Source of the DNA: Brugia malayi
Taxonomy: Eukaryota; Nematoda; Chromadorea; Rhabditida; Onchocercidae
NCBI RefSeq assembly: GCF_000002995.4
Contig: NW_025062477.1
Location: forward strand, 4,002,649-4,066,648
Length of the DNA: 64,000 bases
Direction: 5' to 3'
Shown: one piece after another, positions 1-13,400 of the stretch
Layout of the letters: each line of letters opens with the position of its first letter
Numbering within the stretch: the stretch's first letter is position 1
Notes under the pieces: model-generated
What the model was told of the DNA's origin: nothing
What the model saw: only the letters and a program-made list of their open reading frames with translations
Database searches by the model: none
Translations under genes and position numbers: made by a program

Positions 1-530
1 TTACTAAAGTAGTAGTAGTAAGAAAGTAGAAAAGTCTCACAAAATTTCCATATTAGAGCAATTACTAAATGCAAAGTTTGATATTTACTACGACATCATG
101 TCATAAATGAGAAGTATTTCACTAATAAAGTTCAGATAAATAAGTGCATAAAAACAATTTCTACTTATAAATGCAAATTTATTTAAAAATAGTTCTAATG
201 AAAATAGTAAAATGACAAACATAAAAAAAAAAAAAAAAACTTTAACTAGTAAACTAATTTAAAACTAAAATGTAGTTGACAAATAATTCTGTCAAATGCT
301 TATGAAAAATGCAAAAGATTAACTTGATTACTAAATTGTGTGCAGTATCGTTCTTGCTAATAAATGTATTCAAATGAATTTGACATGACGAAAAAATGAA
401 ATGAAAGGAAAAAAAAGAAATTGAAATGGATCAAAAATATCTGAAAGGAATTTAAATTTGCAAAAAAAAAAAAAAAAAAAAAAAAAATAAATAAATAAAA
501 TAAAAGTTTCATAAAATAAAAATTACTTAC
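1..530. other. unc-73 intron, left edge
   Basis: A/T-rich sequence following the GTAAGT donor at 530-525. It contains homopolymeric A runs (223-239 and 463-487) and no recognisable exon in either orientation. Confidence 0.7.
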
Positions 531-1413
531 TGATGTGTTTCTAGAAGCAGCAGCATCAGCTACAGCACTACTTAATTCACTCATTGGTGGTGGTAATTCA
601 AATTCACCCTGATCGGAGAATGATGCTATTGACTCAGTTGTTGGATCAATTAATGGAGGATTCACTGAAAGTAATCCTCCAGCAACGGTAGTTAATGCTT
701 CTTCTTGCCCACTTGTCGAATGTGTTTGATCGTCACACAATGATAAAACACTATGAGCACCTCCTGCTGTTGTTGTACCAACAATCGTTAAATCTGATTC
801 TACAAAATCCTAAAAAAAAAAGTAAAAAAATAAACAAATAAAAAAAAAAAACTATCAAAAAAGTATAAATTTATTTGGAGAACAAGCTATTTGTTACCTG
901 CACTAACTTATTACATTGATTTCATTTCGTAATAATAATCAGTTAAACTATAGCAATTATCTACTTTCTTTTTTTTCACAATGAAAAAAAAAAGAAAGAT
1001 TATTTCGATTAATTATTCCACAACAGTTCAATTAATTAAAATAAGATTATTCAAACTACAAATGAAAAAATTTGCATTAGAAATCATTTCGGCAATACAT
1101 TAAGAAAATGTGCTGTAGTGACAAATGAAATTAAAATTACAACATGAAAAAAAAAAAATCATTGCAAATAAATAACCCATAAAACAATGACAGCAAATAT
1201 TAAAATGAAGAAAAATATGTTTAAAATGAAACATACAACTATGAAAAAAAGAAAAGATAAATGAGAAGAAAAGGTAATTCAGTCATTTTATGACACAATA
1301 ATGTAAATTAACAAAATAAGCAAGTAAATGAGATAATCAAAATGAAAGCCCAATTCTCTTCTGTTTCTTTTCCTCTTTAGTAAACATTATTTTGGAAAAT
1401 ATAAGACAGGAAT

Positions 1414-1480
<67 letters not shown>

Positions 1481-4400
1481 AGTGAAAAAAAAAAGAAGGA
1501 TGAAGAAAAGTCATTTCTTTTATCCCATTTCTAAGGGATAACAATACAAGCTAAAAAGGATTGTGATGAGAAAATAATAAACAACATTTATATTATTTCG
1601 TTTGATAGAAAAAAAAAAAAAAAAGAATTTCAAGATCATAATATATGAAAAGGCAAAAAAATGATGAAAAATATTAGGAAAAGTGTTCAAAGGATGGTGA
1701 AAGTAAAAATGGGAAAAAAGAGGAAAGAAGAAGAAATAGGAAAGGTAAACAAAAGAATGAAAAGAAAATAAAAGAGAGGGAAGAGAGATACATTAAAATT
1801 CAAAATTAATACTAAAAATTAGAAGTAAAAGCATCGATTTATTGTCCTGATAATGATTAACAGGTTAATTTTTATAACTAAGCTTAAGCTCTATATACAA
1901 AATAACAGACTACAAAGAGAAAAAAATGAATGAAGAAAAGAGGTTGTAGAGGTAAAGTTAAGAGAAAATGATTGAGAAGATGAGTAATAATGTGAGAAAA
2001 TTTGAAAGCTCTTACTTTAGTACAATCTTATTTCCAATTCTTTTCCTTTTTCTCTTTTACAAACCATTGTTTTTTCTTTTCTTTCCTTTCATTTTTGAAT
2101 TACTTTCATGAAACTTTCATATGTTTTTCCCTTCTTTCTCTCTCTCTCTCTCTCTCTTTTTTCAAACATTTCTGCTGAATTAAGTTTAGTCGTTACTACT
2201 ATTGCATTTACTTTATACAGTTATTAGTATTAAAATTAAAAAAAAAAACTTTTTTTCATTAAAGGAATAAAAGCTTCATTGTATAATAAAATATATTAAA
2301 GAAAAAAAAAAACTAATAGATAGATTGGATAATAACACTGAAAGGAGTAGAATAAAAAATAAAAGGGAAACAATTTTCAGATTTCTTCTTTTAAGACTAA
2401 AATGAAACAGTTGAAGGTGAAAAAGCAGAAAAGATAACAATGAGAAAAGAAATTTTTCTAAATACTTTAGTTTAAAATTTCATTTTATTTCTTTTTTATT
2501 AATGTCATTTGTTTTCGTAACGTAAAAAGAAAACAAAAATCAATATTTTTTTAAACTTTACTTTATGGCTTGAGTAAATTACTCATATTTTTTGATAGAA
2601 ATTACGCTTGCGACATGGTTGTTATACGTATAACATACTATTTGACATATTGTAATTATCCCTTTCTTTTTTTTTTTTCAACAAATACGAAAGGAAAATG
2701 TAATTATACGATAAGAATCATTAAGAAAAAAAAAGTACTGCTGGTCAAATTGTACAAAGTTATCGATCAAATACGAATAACTGATGAACTTTCAGCAAAG
2801 TCTGATAATAAAAGAAATGCATTTCAAATGGTACAATGATAGATAATTTTCAAAATAAAAAAGGTTTAAGCATCAAGGAAGATTAAACATAGATAGTGAA
2901 AATGAAGACATTATTTCTATATAGATTTACTAATGTATTTATTTATTATCTTTCAGTCTAAACTTAAGTCCCTATTAAACTAAATATTACATACTTATTG
3001 CTATTTTTACTCTCTCAAATTATTTGATTGACTAAAAATACACAAGTAATTTATCAAAGATGCTATTTATTTTTTTTTTTTCCTCTTGTCCTTTCTTTAA
3101 ACTCAATGTTTATCTTATCTAATGAAAGAAGGTTAGCAATGGGAGTGAAAGTAAAGATAAAGCAATGCATAATATTTGAATTAATAACAATGTATAAATA
3201 TTTAGAATATTTAGACTAATTCTTTCAGCCTAAACTTAAGGAATATGAGTTGCATTCCAGGATTTAAAATGAACTGGTGAATAATTTTAAATATCATTCA
3301 ATAAATTATGAAAAAAAAATATAAATATATATATACATGAAAATAGCAAAGAAAAAATCATAGCAAACGCAACATTGCTAACTGCATTTAAAGAGTATTT
3401 CCAGAAACAAATTGAAGTTTTGAAGTATCAGTTTAAAATTTAATTCATAGTCTCATCATTTCTGCATCAATCTATGTTCAAATAATTATAATCCAAAATT
3501 TAACCTTCATTTACTCTACCATATTATTACAAGGAAAAAAAAATTCCTATTTATATCCATTAGCTTTCTCATCTTTTTTTTTTTTTTTTTATTTTTCAAT
3601 ATTTGTTAGCCATGTTTGTAAATAGAAGATTTAAAAAAGTTTTAAAAGTAACTATCTAATTATAGGCACAATCGATAATAGTAATCGACAATAGATCACA
3701 TTATTTTATCACAATGACAAAAATAGCTGATAAATAACGCACTATTCCATCAAAAAAAAAAAAATTTTGTTGCTTTTTTTAGTTTACTCAGATATTTTAA
3801 AATTTATCTAATTACTCGAGTTTCAAATAACTTTTCCTTTCTTCGTGGTAAACAAGAACTGATAAAAATGATAGAAAAAAGAAAAGAAAAACTGATGTAC
3901 ATAGTACACAATCATACATAAGTGATAATAGCAATGACAAATAATTACAGTGATATATGCCAAAAATGTTTAATAACTATGTGAAATAAATGATGCGAAT
4001 AATTAAAGAGAAATTTTAGTTTTAAAATATTACTTAATTCCCTCCAGTATTTGGCATAAACTTTTGAGAAATTTACCACTTTTAAATATAAATCTTTTCG
4101 TAGGATGGAAAAAAAAATGAATATTATAACACAATTAAAGTGGAATAAAAATAAAAGATAATGAAGACAAATAACCATTTTAATAACTCAATAGGTGATA
4201 TTATAATGAGATAGACATCCCAATCAGAGTTTTATACATTCGGTAACATTTTCCAAAATAATTATTATTGTTTGTTCAATCAATATTTCTAATTGAAAAA
4301 AGAGTGAAGTAAAAGCAAAAGGAAATGATAAGAAATTGATAAATGTTATCCAATTTTCGAGTCGTTAATTACTTATCAAGTATTAATCAATCATCAATAA

Positions 4401-7400
4401 AGTTGTAGCAAACTGATTGCTTTACAATTAAAAAAAAAAAACATCCAAAAGCAAACATAGAACGATGATTCAGTTAAAAAGAGATCGAGAAATGATAATA
4501 ACTACAGCAGATTGTATTTATGAGATTGCTTGCTTGTATTCAAGTATAAATTTTTTTTTCATTTTGAAAATACATTTCTAAAGTTGATGAAAAAAAAAAG
4601 AGGAAAAGAGCAATAATGAAAAAAGGGATAGGAGAAGAAAAAAAAGTGAGGAAGGAAGGAGAAGGATGAAGTTAAGGAAATTAAATGAGACAGACAAAGG
4701 CCATTAGATGATCTTGAAAAGACAAATAAAAAAAGAATTCTTATGAAATGAGAGGGTAAAAGCGGTATATTTCTGTTTAGATGACAACAAAATCTGAGAT
4801 AAAAATAGATGAAGAAGGGAGGAAGGGAGAAAAAGAAAAGAAAGAGAAAAAAGGAAGAAATAGAAGGTAAATTTGGTAGGAAATTTGATGCAATTGGGAA
4901 TCATTTCTTTCAAAAAATAAAAAAAAAACGGTTGCATGGTGGTTGGATATCACTGAAAGGTATCACTTACAAGAACAAAAAAATAAAAATAAAAATAAAT
5001 TATTTGGAACATGAGTTTATATCGCCTATATTTGACAAAAATGAACATTTAGGGATTGAAAACAAATAACATTAAAATTTATATTCATTAAATTTCAGGA
5101 TATTTTAATCAAAGATAAGGACAATCTGGAATTTAATGGGTAATGAAGATATGTTCGAAAGAAACAATGCATACATAACTAACTGTAATGGTCAAAACAA
5201 TAATAACATTGTTTTCTTGTTAAATTTTTACAGTTTTAAAATTAGAAAATGAATTAATTGGAAATATATAGATCAAATTTACATAACCAGAAATGTTTGA
5301 ACAAGACTTGATAAATTATTTTCCTATTACTTTTTCTTTGCGAATTTTCGAGACAATATCTCCAAAAACTAGGATCTGCTGATAAACTTCATGCAATTGG
5401 TACAAAATTTCGACCAACCGTTCGTGAAAATTACCAAAAATATAATTTTAGAGAAGGAAAGCTAACAATAGAGTCATTTTTCGATTATCCAATTGGTTTT
5501 CAGTGATATATAATAAATATCATGAATGTCAATTAGTTAGCAGTAAATAAACATTTGGAAGCATATTAACATATTAAGAGACATTATAAGAGAAACGAAA
5601 TTTTTAAATATGACGAAGAGCAGATAAATGGTTTGCTAAAAAATCTCTAAGGCAAATAAAATGTTTACCAAACTGAAATATTATTCCTTTCCGTATTATA
5701 GGAGATAGTAAAAAGAGTATGGAAAAGAGTATGACGAGTGACAAATAGTTTTGATGATTAAAATTCAGTCCTAAAATTTAACATAGAAATAAATTAACTA
5801 AACAAACCCTCGATAATAAGTGATCTTGCTGATGTTGATCGGTTAAGGAAGATGAGCCTGAATGAAGTGGATCTGTTGCACTATATCTAAGTTGTTGGCC
5901 ACTAACTTTCCGTGTTGCTAATGACACAGACTGGGGACGTGGATGATTACCACTTAATGATCCTTGCTGTTGTTGTTGTTGTTGCTGCTGTTGACCGTTA
6001 CTGAAGAAACGCCTAAAAATCATTTATTAATTGAGATACAATTAGCGATGTAAAAGTAATCAAGAAAGCCTAGAATGAAGGCGTAAAACCAAAACAAAAA
6101 CTATAATAGTAAATGTTAATAAAAAAAAGAAGATCCTGAAATCTAATTAACTTTCGGTACTGAGCAAAGGAAGCTTAAAATCAATTTGAAATAAAAAAAA
6201 AAAAAAAATAAAATAAATGAAAATAAAGAATGAGATTAAATGAAATAGCCTTAAGTGGACTGAAGGAGTCGAAAACAAGCTAAACATAAATATGTGCGCT
6301 TGTAACTAGACAAAATAACTTGAAAAGAGAAAAAATCTGAAATTATCTAAAAGAAAAAAAGCTTAACTGTAATTATCGTTAATATAACTAAATTAATCTT
6401 AGAGAAAATTACTCGACAATTTTTGCCTTTCAGAGAAAAATTTATCCTTTCATATCCTTCAGCTCATTATGATAGCAAAAGTAAGGAATGAAATTCTGCA
6501 AACACATATCATCTCTCTAAATATCTAGAAAAGGAAAATTATCCTAAGTGAACTTTCCTAATTAATAGCTTACTTTCAATTCTCTATTATTCTTTGCATA
6601 AATCATCTTTTTTCTCAGACTAAAAATAATTCAATTAAGCATAATAGCAGAATATGTTTTTTTTTTTGCCAATGATATATAACGATTACAGACAATTGTG
6701 TTAGGTTCTTTGACAGTTTGCTATCAAAGTATTTCACATAAACGACTCATCAATTAGCTGCAATATTTTCTGTTTGGGTCACTTGATTTTCTCAGTCAGT
6801 GATTTCATTTCTTTTGCTTTATTTTGACTTAACAATTTTTTAGATATAATTTAATTCCTAGCCAGAAAAAAAAAAAGATAAAAAGATAGCAAAAATTAAA
6901 CATGATGATAAAATAGTTGGAAATTGATTCAGATAATTATATAATAAAAAAAAAAAGAAAATTGTTTAGGTTGAATTAAGAATCGAAAAATCATGATTGA
7001 ATTATCCAAATAACCCAAATAAGTTTTTTATATCTTTTATTATAATTTTTTTTTTAAATAATTATCCAAATAAATTAACAATATGATATAAACTGACTTC
7101 ATTTTCATCATATCTTCATCAGCTATACTTTTGCTTAATTTTATCATTTTTCAACTTATATTCTTATCATTAAACAGCTTAATAATTGTCAGAAATTTCA
7201 GCATTCTAATACTTTTGAATAAAAAACAAATGTTCCAATAATAACTCAATTCTATGAATTTATCTTCAAAAATTTCCCTTTTTTTTCGTTTTCATTTTCT
7301 GCATTGTTCCGGTTTGTTCTTTGCTTTAAAATAAAGAAAAAAAAATCCTGCTGATATAATAATCTTCGTTAGCTATCAATATCTCATTATTCATATGACA

Positions 7401-10400
7401 TATCTTTTTATTTTTTCATTATTCAGAGTACTTTCTGGAGAAATATGAAAAAAAAAAAAGATAAAAAGGAAAAGAGGAATGATTAAAAGAATAAAATATT
7501 TAAGCTTACCGCAAACTTTTCCTTTTAACAATATTTTGCGTCGATGAAGTGATATTGGTTAAATATGTGGGATCCACCAAGGGACGATCTGTTGAGCAGG
7601 ATGCTGATGAGCCATCTAAAAGAACAAAAAATCAAGCTAATATTTGTACAATTTTAAAAATTATTAACTTCTTTTTATCTTACTCTTTTTACTTATCAAT
7701 GCTAAAAAATAACATAAAATAAAGTATAAATGTGTATAATATAAATGTAAAAACATGCAGATATGCACATGAAGTTTCTCATTGCCAATTGCTTCAAGGC
7801 ATAAAAATTTTATGTATTTCTATAAAGACATAATCTATAGTTCTCACAGACGGCGGTAGTAATGTATGTGATGAAAAATCTTACCATTACAGTGTAATAA
7901 TATTATATCTAATCGTAGAATAAATGTTAATAGTATTAAATTTGAATCGAAATTTTTGAAAGTATTAGAAAATCTCCCCTTAGCATATACTAAAAAAGCA
8001 TATAATTAGCGTATACTAAAAAAGAAAAAGAAAATGTAATTAGCATATGTTAAAAAAAATTTTTTTATCATTAATCATTATTGGAATTTTAAAAAGCAGA
8101 TTTACAACAAAAGAGTAGCAACTTTCATGTTTTTTTTTTCTTTTTAATATGATATCTATAGAGGCTACTAAATACAAATTTTCATATTATGTCTTATCAA
8201 ATTTACTGTAGTCTAGAAGATGAACTCGGATATTAGTAAATAAGGAATAATAAGAAATGCAAACAAAAAATGACGCAAAAAAAAAAAAAAAAAAACTCAC
8301 ATTATAAAGATTCATTCAATATTAAAATACCTCTTCCATCTATTTTAATCCTTATATAGTAAGTAAATTGTGAGTATAACTAAAGTATTGAATTTTAGCT
8401 TTAAAAAAAACAAGAAATTGCATTTCAATTTTTCTTTATTCCTAGACAGTCATTATTTGAATGGTTAACAGCAAACTTACTGATAAATTTTTAATGAATA
8501 AATGAAAAAAAGTTTTTTTGAAACATTTCTTAAAATTGTGCAAAAAAATTTGTCAAAATGAATAAAATTAATTAAAATATGACTGAACTTACATTATATA
8601 TAGAGTTAATACAGAACTTCCACCTATTATTATTATTAAAGATCTGTTGACTTGAAACATATATATATATATATAACTCAAGGAGGAATAATACCTCTTT
8701 TTCAACTGAAACTACTAGTATAGACTTATCTTAAAATTAAAATATCATAAATTACAAAAAAAAGAAAAAAAAATTGTAACAATACCAGTTAATACATGGA
8801 ATATTTACAAGTGAATTGAACGAAGAATAATAAATTTGAAGACGAACCATTAAATGAACTACCAAGCACTGTCTTTTCAGGTGTAGCAAAAATAACTTCC
8901 ACAGGATTATCAAAATCACAATCTGTACTTTTCTGGCATCTGCCCGAAGTTGATGAAAACCAATGACGACGCAACGCTAATGACCAACGTTGCATACGAC
9001 TAATACGGGACGAATTACCTGATCGTTTACCGTTTTCGCCTGATTCTACCGTATGTGAACGTTTCATTATTGCCCTGATCAATTCACACAATAATCTATT
9101 ACTGTACTGGCAAATAATAGAATAGACGAATCAAACCATACAAATCATTTACTAAACCATTATTAGCTAACCGAATGGCAAAAATGATAATGAAATTGAA
9201 AGTCTTGCAAAAACATATTGTTAAGATTAAACCATCTAAGGAACTTATCACTTTTTATTTTTCTTTTGATTTTATTTCTTAAGAAATTATACCATAACTC
9301 CATTACACTTAATTTTAAATGTAGCAATCAAAAAGAAATCAGACGAAAGGAACAATAAAATAATGCAAAGTAAAGAGAAAAGAAATATCGTTAAAAGTAA
9401 AGAGATATCTTAAAAAAATATCTTGTAATTTTTTTTCCTTTCCTTTAGAAATTAAAATAAAACGAAAAAAAAAAAAAAAAAAAGGAATAATAAAATTCCA
9501 AATGACTAGAACTGCAGAAGAGATATAACAAAATAATAAAAAGGATTAAATTGTTATTTTGAAAAACAGAAATTTGTGATGATTCCTTAATTTTCATTAA
9601 AAAAAAAAGTGCAAAGTGTTATTGTATAAAGAATACATTCGAGTAGAATGTATACAGTATGTACTTTTGTTCATACTTTCCATCTATCAAACTATTTATT
9701 TCCTTGGTTTATTTGAAACATTAGCAAAATTTTTAAGCTTTAACAAAGAAGAAAAAAAAACAAAAAAAAAAAAAAAAAAAAACTTAGGACAAGAAAAATA
9801 AATGAAAAAAAAAAAAAAAGGAAAGGAAATGAAATGAACAGCATGATGCAATCTTTCTTCTTTTCAAATTGTACGGAAGAAATTAACGTAAGAAAAAGAA
9901 AAAACTTAGATAAGTTAAAAATGATAAATAGAAATGTTCAAAAAAAAAAAACTATGCGAAACGAAACTAAAATATATAATAGAAAAAGAAGAAAATAGAA
10001 GGTGAAAAGAGATAAAAAAAAATATGAACAATATAAACTGAACAAGAAGTAAATGAGTCTTGAAAAGAAGCTTAACGGAAAGGGTAATTGAAAGTGAATG
10101 AAAAATTGATTACAGAGAAATAAATATAAGAGAAGACTTTCTTTCTTTTTAGAAAGCAGCACTTTTTCACTAAATATGTAATATTGAGAAAGTTGGAAAA
10201 GCAAAGAAAACAATCCACAAAATTCTCTCTCTCTCTCTCTCTTTCTTCTCTTTTTATTAATCTTAATTTTGAAGAAAAACAAAAAAAAAAAAGAGAAAAA
10301 GACAGGAATGACATGTAAAATTTTATTAATGATGCTATCAAAATATTTCATAAAATTCAAAAAAAAAAAAAGTTGATATTAATGATTTTTTTTTTTTTTG

Positions 10401-13400
10401 CTTACACATATTTGTTGCAATTTTTCGCCTTATTTTTCTTCCTTTTTCCTAATTTGTTTATCAACTAAAGTTTTTTTTTCTGTCCAAGTACTACTATAAT
10501 AACTTTAAACATACTAATAATATACTATCCTAGATCTTACAAAAAATTGAACATGAATTATTAAATGTACCTGAGAGTTTCGAGAAATTTAGAAAAATCT
10601 CACGAAATTATTACTATTGTAGAGATAATAACAAAAGTTTAGAGAATTAGAAATAAATGAGTTCATGAAAAAAATGTTCACAATATTGATGATTCGCTTT
10701 CATTAATGTTTATAATATCAATGGCAGAAGAGATTGTCTAATAAAACTTAAGCTAAGTAACATCAAAAATACCACTCAATTCTGCTTAAAGACATATTAG
10801 TACTTTTAAATTATTTCCATATCATATTTAGAAAAAATGTTGATTTTTTGTTTTATAATTTCTTACTTTCAAACAATTTTTCAGAACGTATTGATAATGC
10901 ATTAATCTCATTCAATTTCATTACTTAAGCAAATTACGTACTATTCTCCAGATGCTATCCACCAGTTCATTCCACTATTTGACTTACTTTGATTTGAAAA
11001 CACAAAATAACAGGATGGTGGGAGATTCATCGATCAGTCATATATTTTTAAATTCATAGTATACATTTCTGATCATATGGATAACTTTGGAATAACTAAT
11101 TGAAGCAATAATAAATGGATTATTAAACAAAAAAAACAAAAAAAAAAATGAAAAAAATGAAAACACTTCAGGAAGTGTCTATCTACCGAATTTAATTCCA
11201 AATCTATTGACAAATAAAAATTACATTAAAATCTCAAGCTAACAAACAATTCGATAAGAAACAAGAATGCTTTATAACTTGCTCACAAGATGCGAACAGA
11301 ATGATAAAATGATGGACGAGAAGAAGTGCTGGGAAAAAGTGAAGAGAAAGGAAAAACATGATGAAACAGATGAAATTGACAATTTCCCCCGACACAATTG
11401 AATAATTAAAAATGAAATGAAACAAAATCTTATTTTAGGATGCAGTTAGTAGCAGCAGATTTCTTTCATTTTTCTTTATTATTGTTAAAAAATCTAAATG
11501 AATTTTCTGCCTCATTGAAAAGGCAAAAAATTGGCTATACTTTATGAAATTCGAATTTTTCTAGGATCTTTTTATCTATTTCAACAGCTGAGCATTGTAA
11601 GAAATACCGTGTAATTGAGGATAAGCTTAAGAATCCAAACATTGTTAACCAATTTATATGCTTGTTGAGAGAACAAAAAAAAAAAAAAAAAAAAAAAAAG
11701 AAAAAGAAAAAATTGGCAATATAGCACTTTGTTTTCGGAAATTACGAAAAAGCTTGCTAAATCAATCGATCATTCGAATTGAAAATACATTTCAGACATT
11801 TAAAACATAAAAAAATGAGTGATTTCAAATCTGTCAAATTCCAGCACATCAATAAATTTTGCATTCCGGAAGAATTGAACTGTTCGAAAGATGAATGTCA
11901 GAAATTTAAGTGCAAACGTCAGCAAACATTGGTAGCAATAAAAAATACGAAATTAGAAATGTTTTAGAACAATCTATCTGTGTGATGATTCACTTTATTA
12001 CATCTATTGCATATCTCTTTATCTCTCCTCTCTCTCTCTTATAACAACACTTTAAGCAGAAAAGTATCAGTTAGCGAATATTCCAACACTATCTATCAAC
12101 AACATCATCGAAAATAAAAGCTAAAGCTTAGATTTAAATAAACAGTAGAAAAGAAAATTTTAAAGGTAAACGGCTAGACATTAAACATTTCTCTCTCAAT
12201 GCAACTAATCATAATTAAACTTCTCATCATCCTCTCATCTTCTTCTTCTTTTCAATTATAACTAAATCGAAAAGTAATTAAATTTTTTAATCTTTTTATT
12301 GAAACTAAAAAAAAAAAAAACAAAAATGAATACGAAAGAACTGAATGCACTATTCAAAGTGCATTGCAATGCATTTCAATCTTTTCACGAATAATGATTG
12401 AAATATTCAAAAATGATCACAAAAGAATAACGGAAGTAGTTCATGAAATTCATATTTAAAATGCAATATTATTTTCTAAATGATTGTTATAACTAGTCCA
12501 ACTTATATTTCAATTCACAGAAAAGTTTTTTCTTTTTTTTTTTTCAAATTTTTTTCTAAAAAAAGAAAAGTTTCTTTAAAAGAAAAAGCAAATGCGAATG
12601 TACTGTGAAAATCTGCATCAAAAGCAATTAAATTATTGTGAAAATAAACTAACCTGTTGGTTCTACAGATGAAATAACCGAACAAGGTACAAGTCCTCGT
12701 TGCTGTTCACCATTTTCCCAAGTAATCGAAACAAGCACCCATTCCGGTGCATCTCCGTAATATTCTATCACCTGGAATTTTGCTTTTTCGAATTATTGAA
12801 TATTCATGCAGTCTACATATATAACAATATACAGAAATGAAAGGAAGTGGCGAATCTATCAAAAAAAAAAAAAAAAAAAAAAAATATAAGAGAACGTGTA
12901 AAATCTAAAAGCTTAAAAAATGTCTTGAAAAAAACTCTCTAACTACGAATAATTTTTTTGCCTTTTCCGCTCGAAGTTTTATCAAAAATTTCTTAGAAAA
13001 AAAAGAAAAAGTCATAACAGTCAAATGAAAACATGCTTTAAACAAACATAAACAAACCTCCCTCTTCTAATTTAAAACAAAAGAAAAAAAAAAAATCCAT
13101 CGTATGAAAAAATGAAACACAGAAACGCATATGAAAATGAAACATAAAAGGAGATAGGAGATATACATTCGTTTTTATCTGCTTTTCCTTCTTCGCTTTA
13201 TTTTATTACCAAATAAAAATTTTAAACTCATTTAATAACTGAAAATAATAAAATGCAACCATTTTAGGAGATTAACAAGAAAAGGAACTATTACAGTATT
13301 AGCCTAACATCTAGAAAAAAGTTATTTCTTGCAAAGGAAAAAAATAAATCCCAGTGTATTTCTGAAATAGAACTGATCCGGTAAAAGTCAAGTCAGGCAT

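Larger units (their letters stand above)
531..7615 (-). other. unc-73: unc-73 exons 34-36: low-complexity linker before RhoGEF2
   Basis: Three exons in phase encode about 196 residues between SH3 and the second RhoGEF: 7,510-7,615 (GSSASCSTDRPLVDPTYLTN), 5,808-6,012 (RRFFSNG followed by ten Gln, then GSLSGNHPRPQSVSLATRK) and 531-809 (93 codons with EFELPPPMSELSSAVAD). The LPPPM motif recurs in the same place in vertebrate Trio (LPPPMAI, from memory). Composition is Ser/Thr/Gln-rich and probably disordered. The last exon ends at a strong GTAAGT donor at 530-525, so the next exon, presumably leading to DH2-PH2, is outside the window. Confidence 0.85.

Noticed and set aside
4704..5069. Overlapping plus and minus frames of 77-86 codons
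   Set aside because: Lys-rich/Phe-rich mirror translations of a purine-rich intron stretch.
9938..10360. 140-codon hydrophobic minus-strand frame
   Set aside because: Phe/Leu/Ser-rich translation of A/G-rich plus-strand sequence including a CT repeat; no splice or family support.
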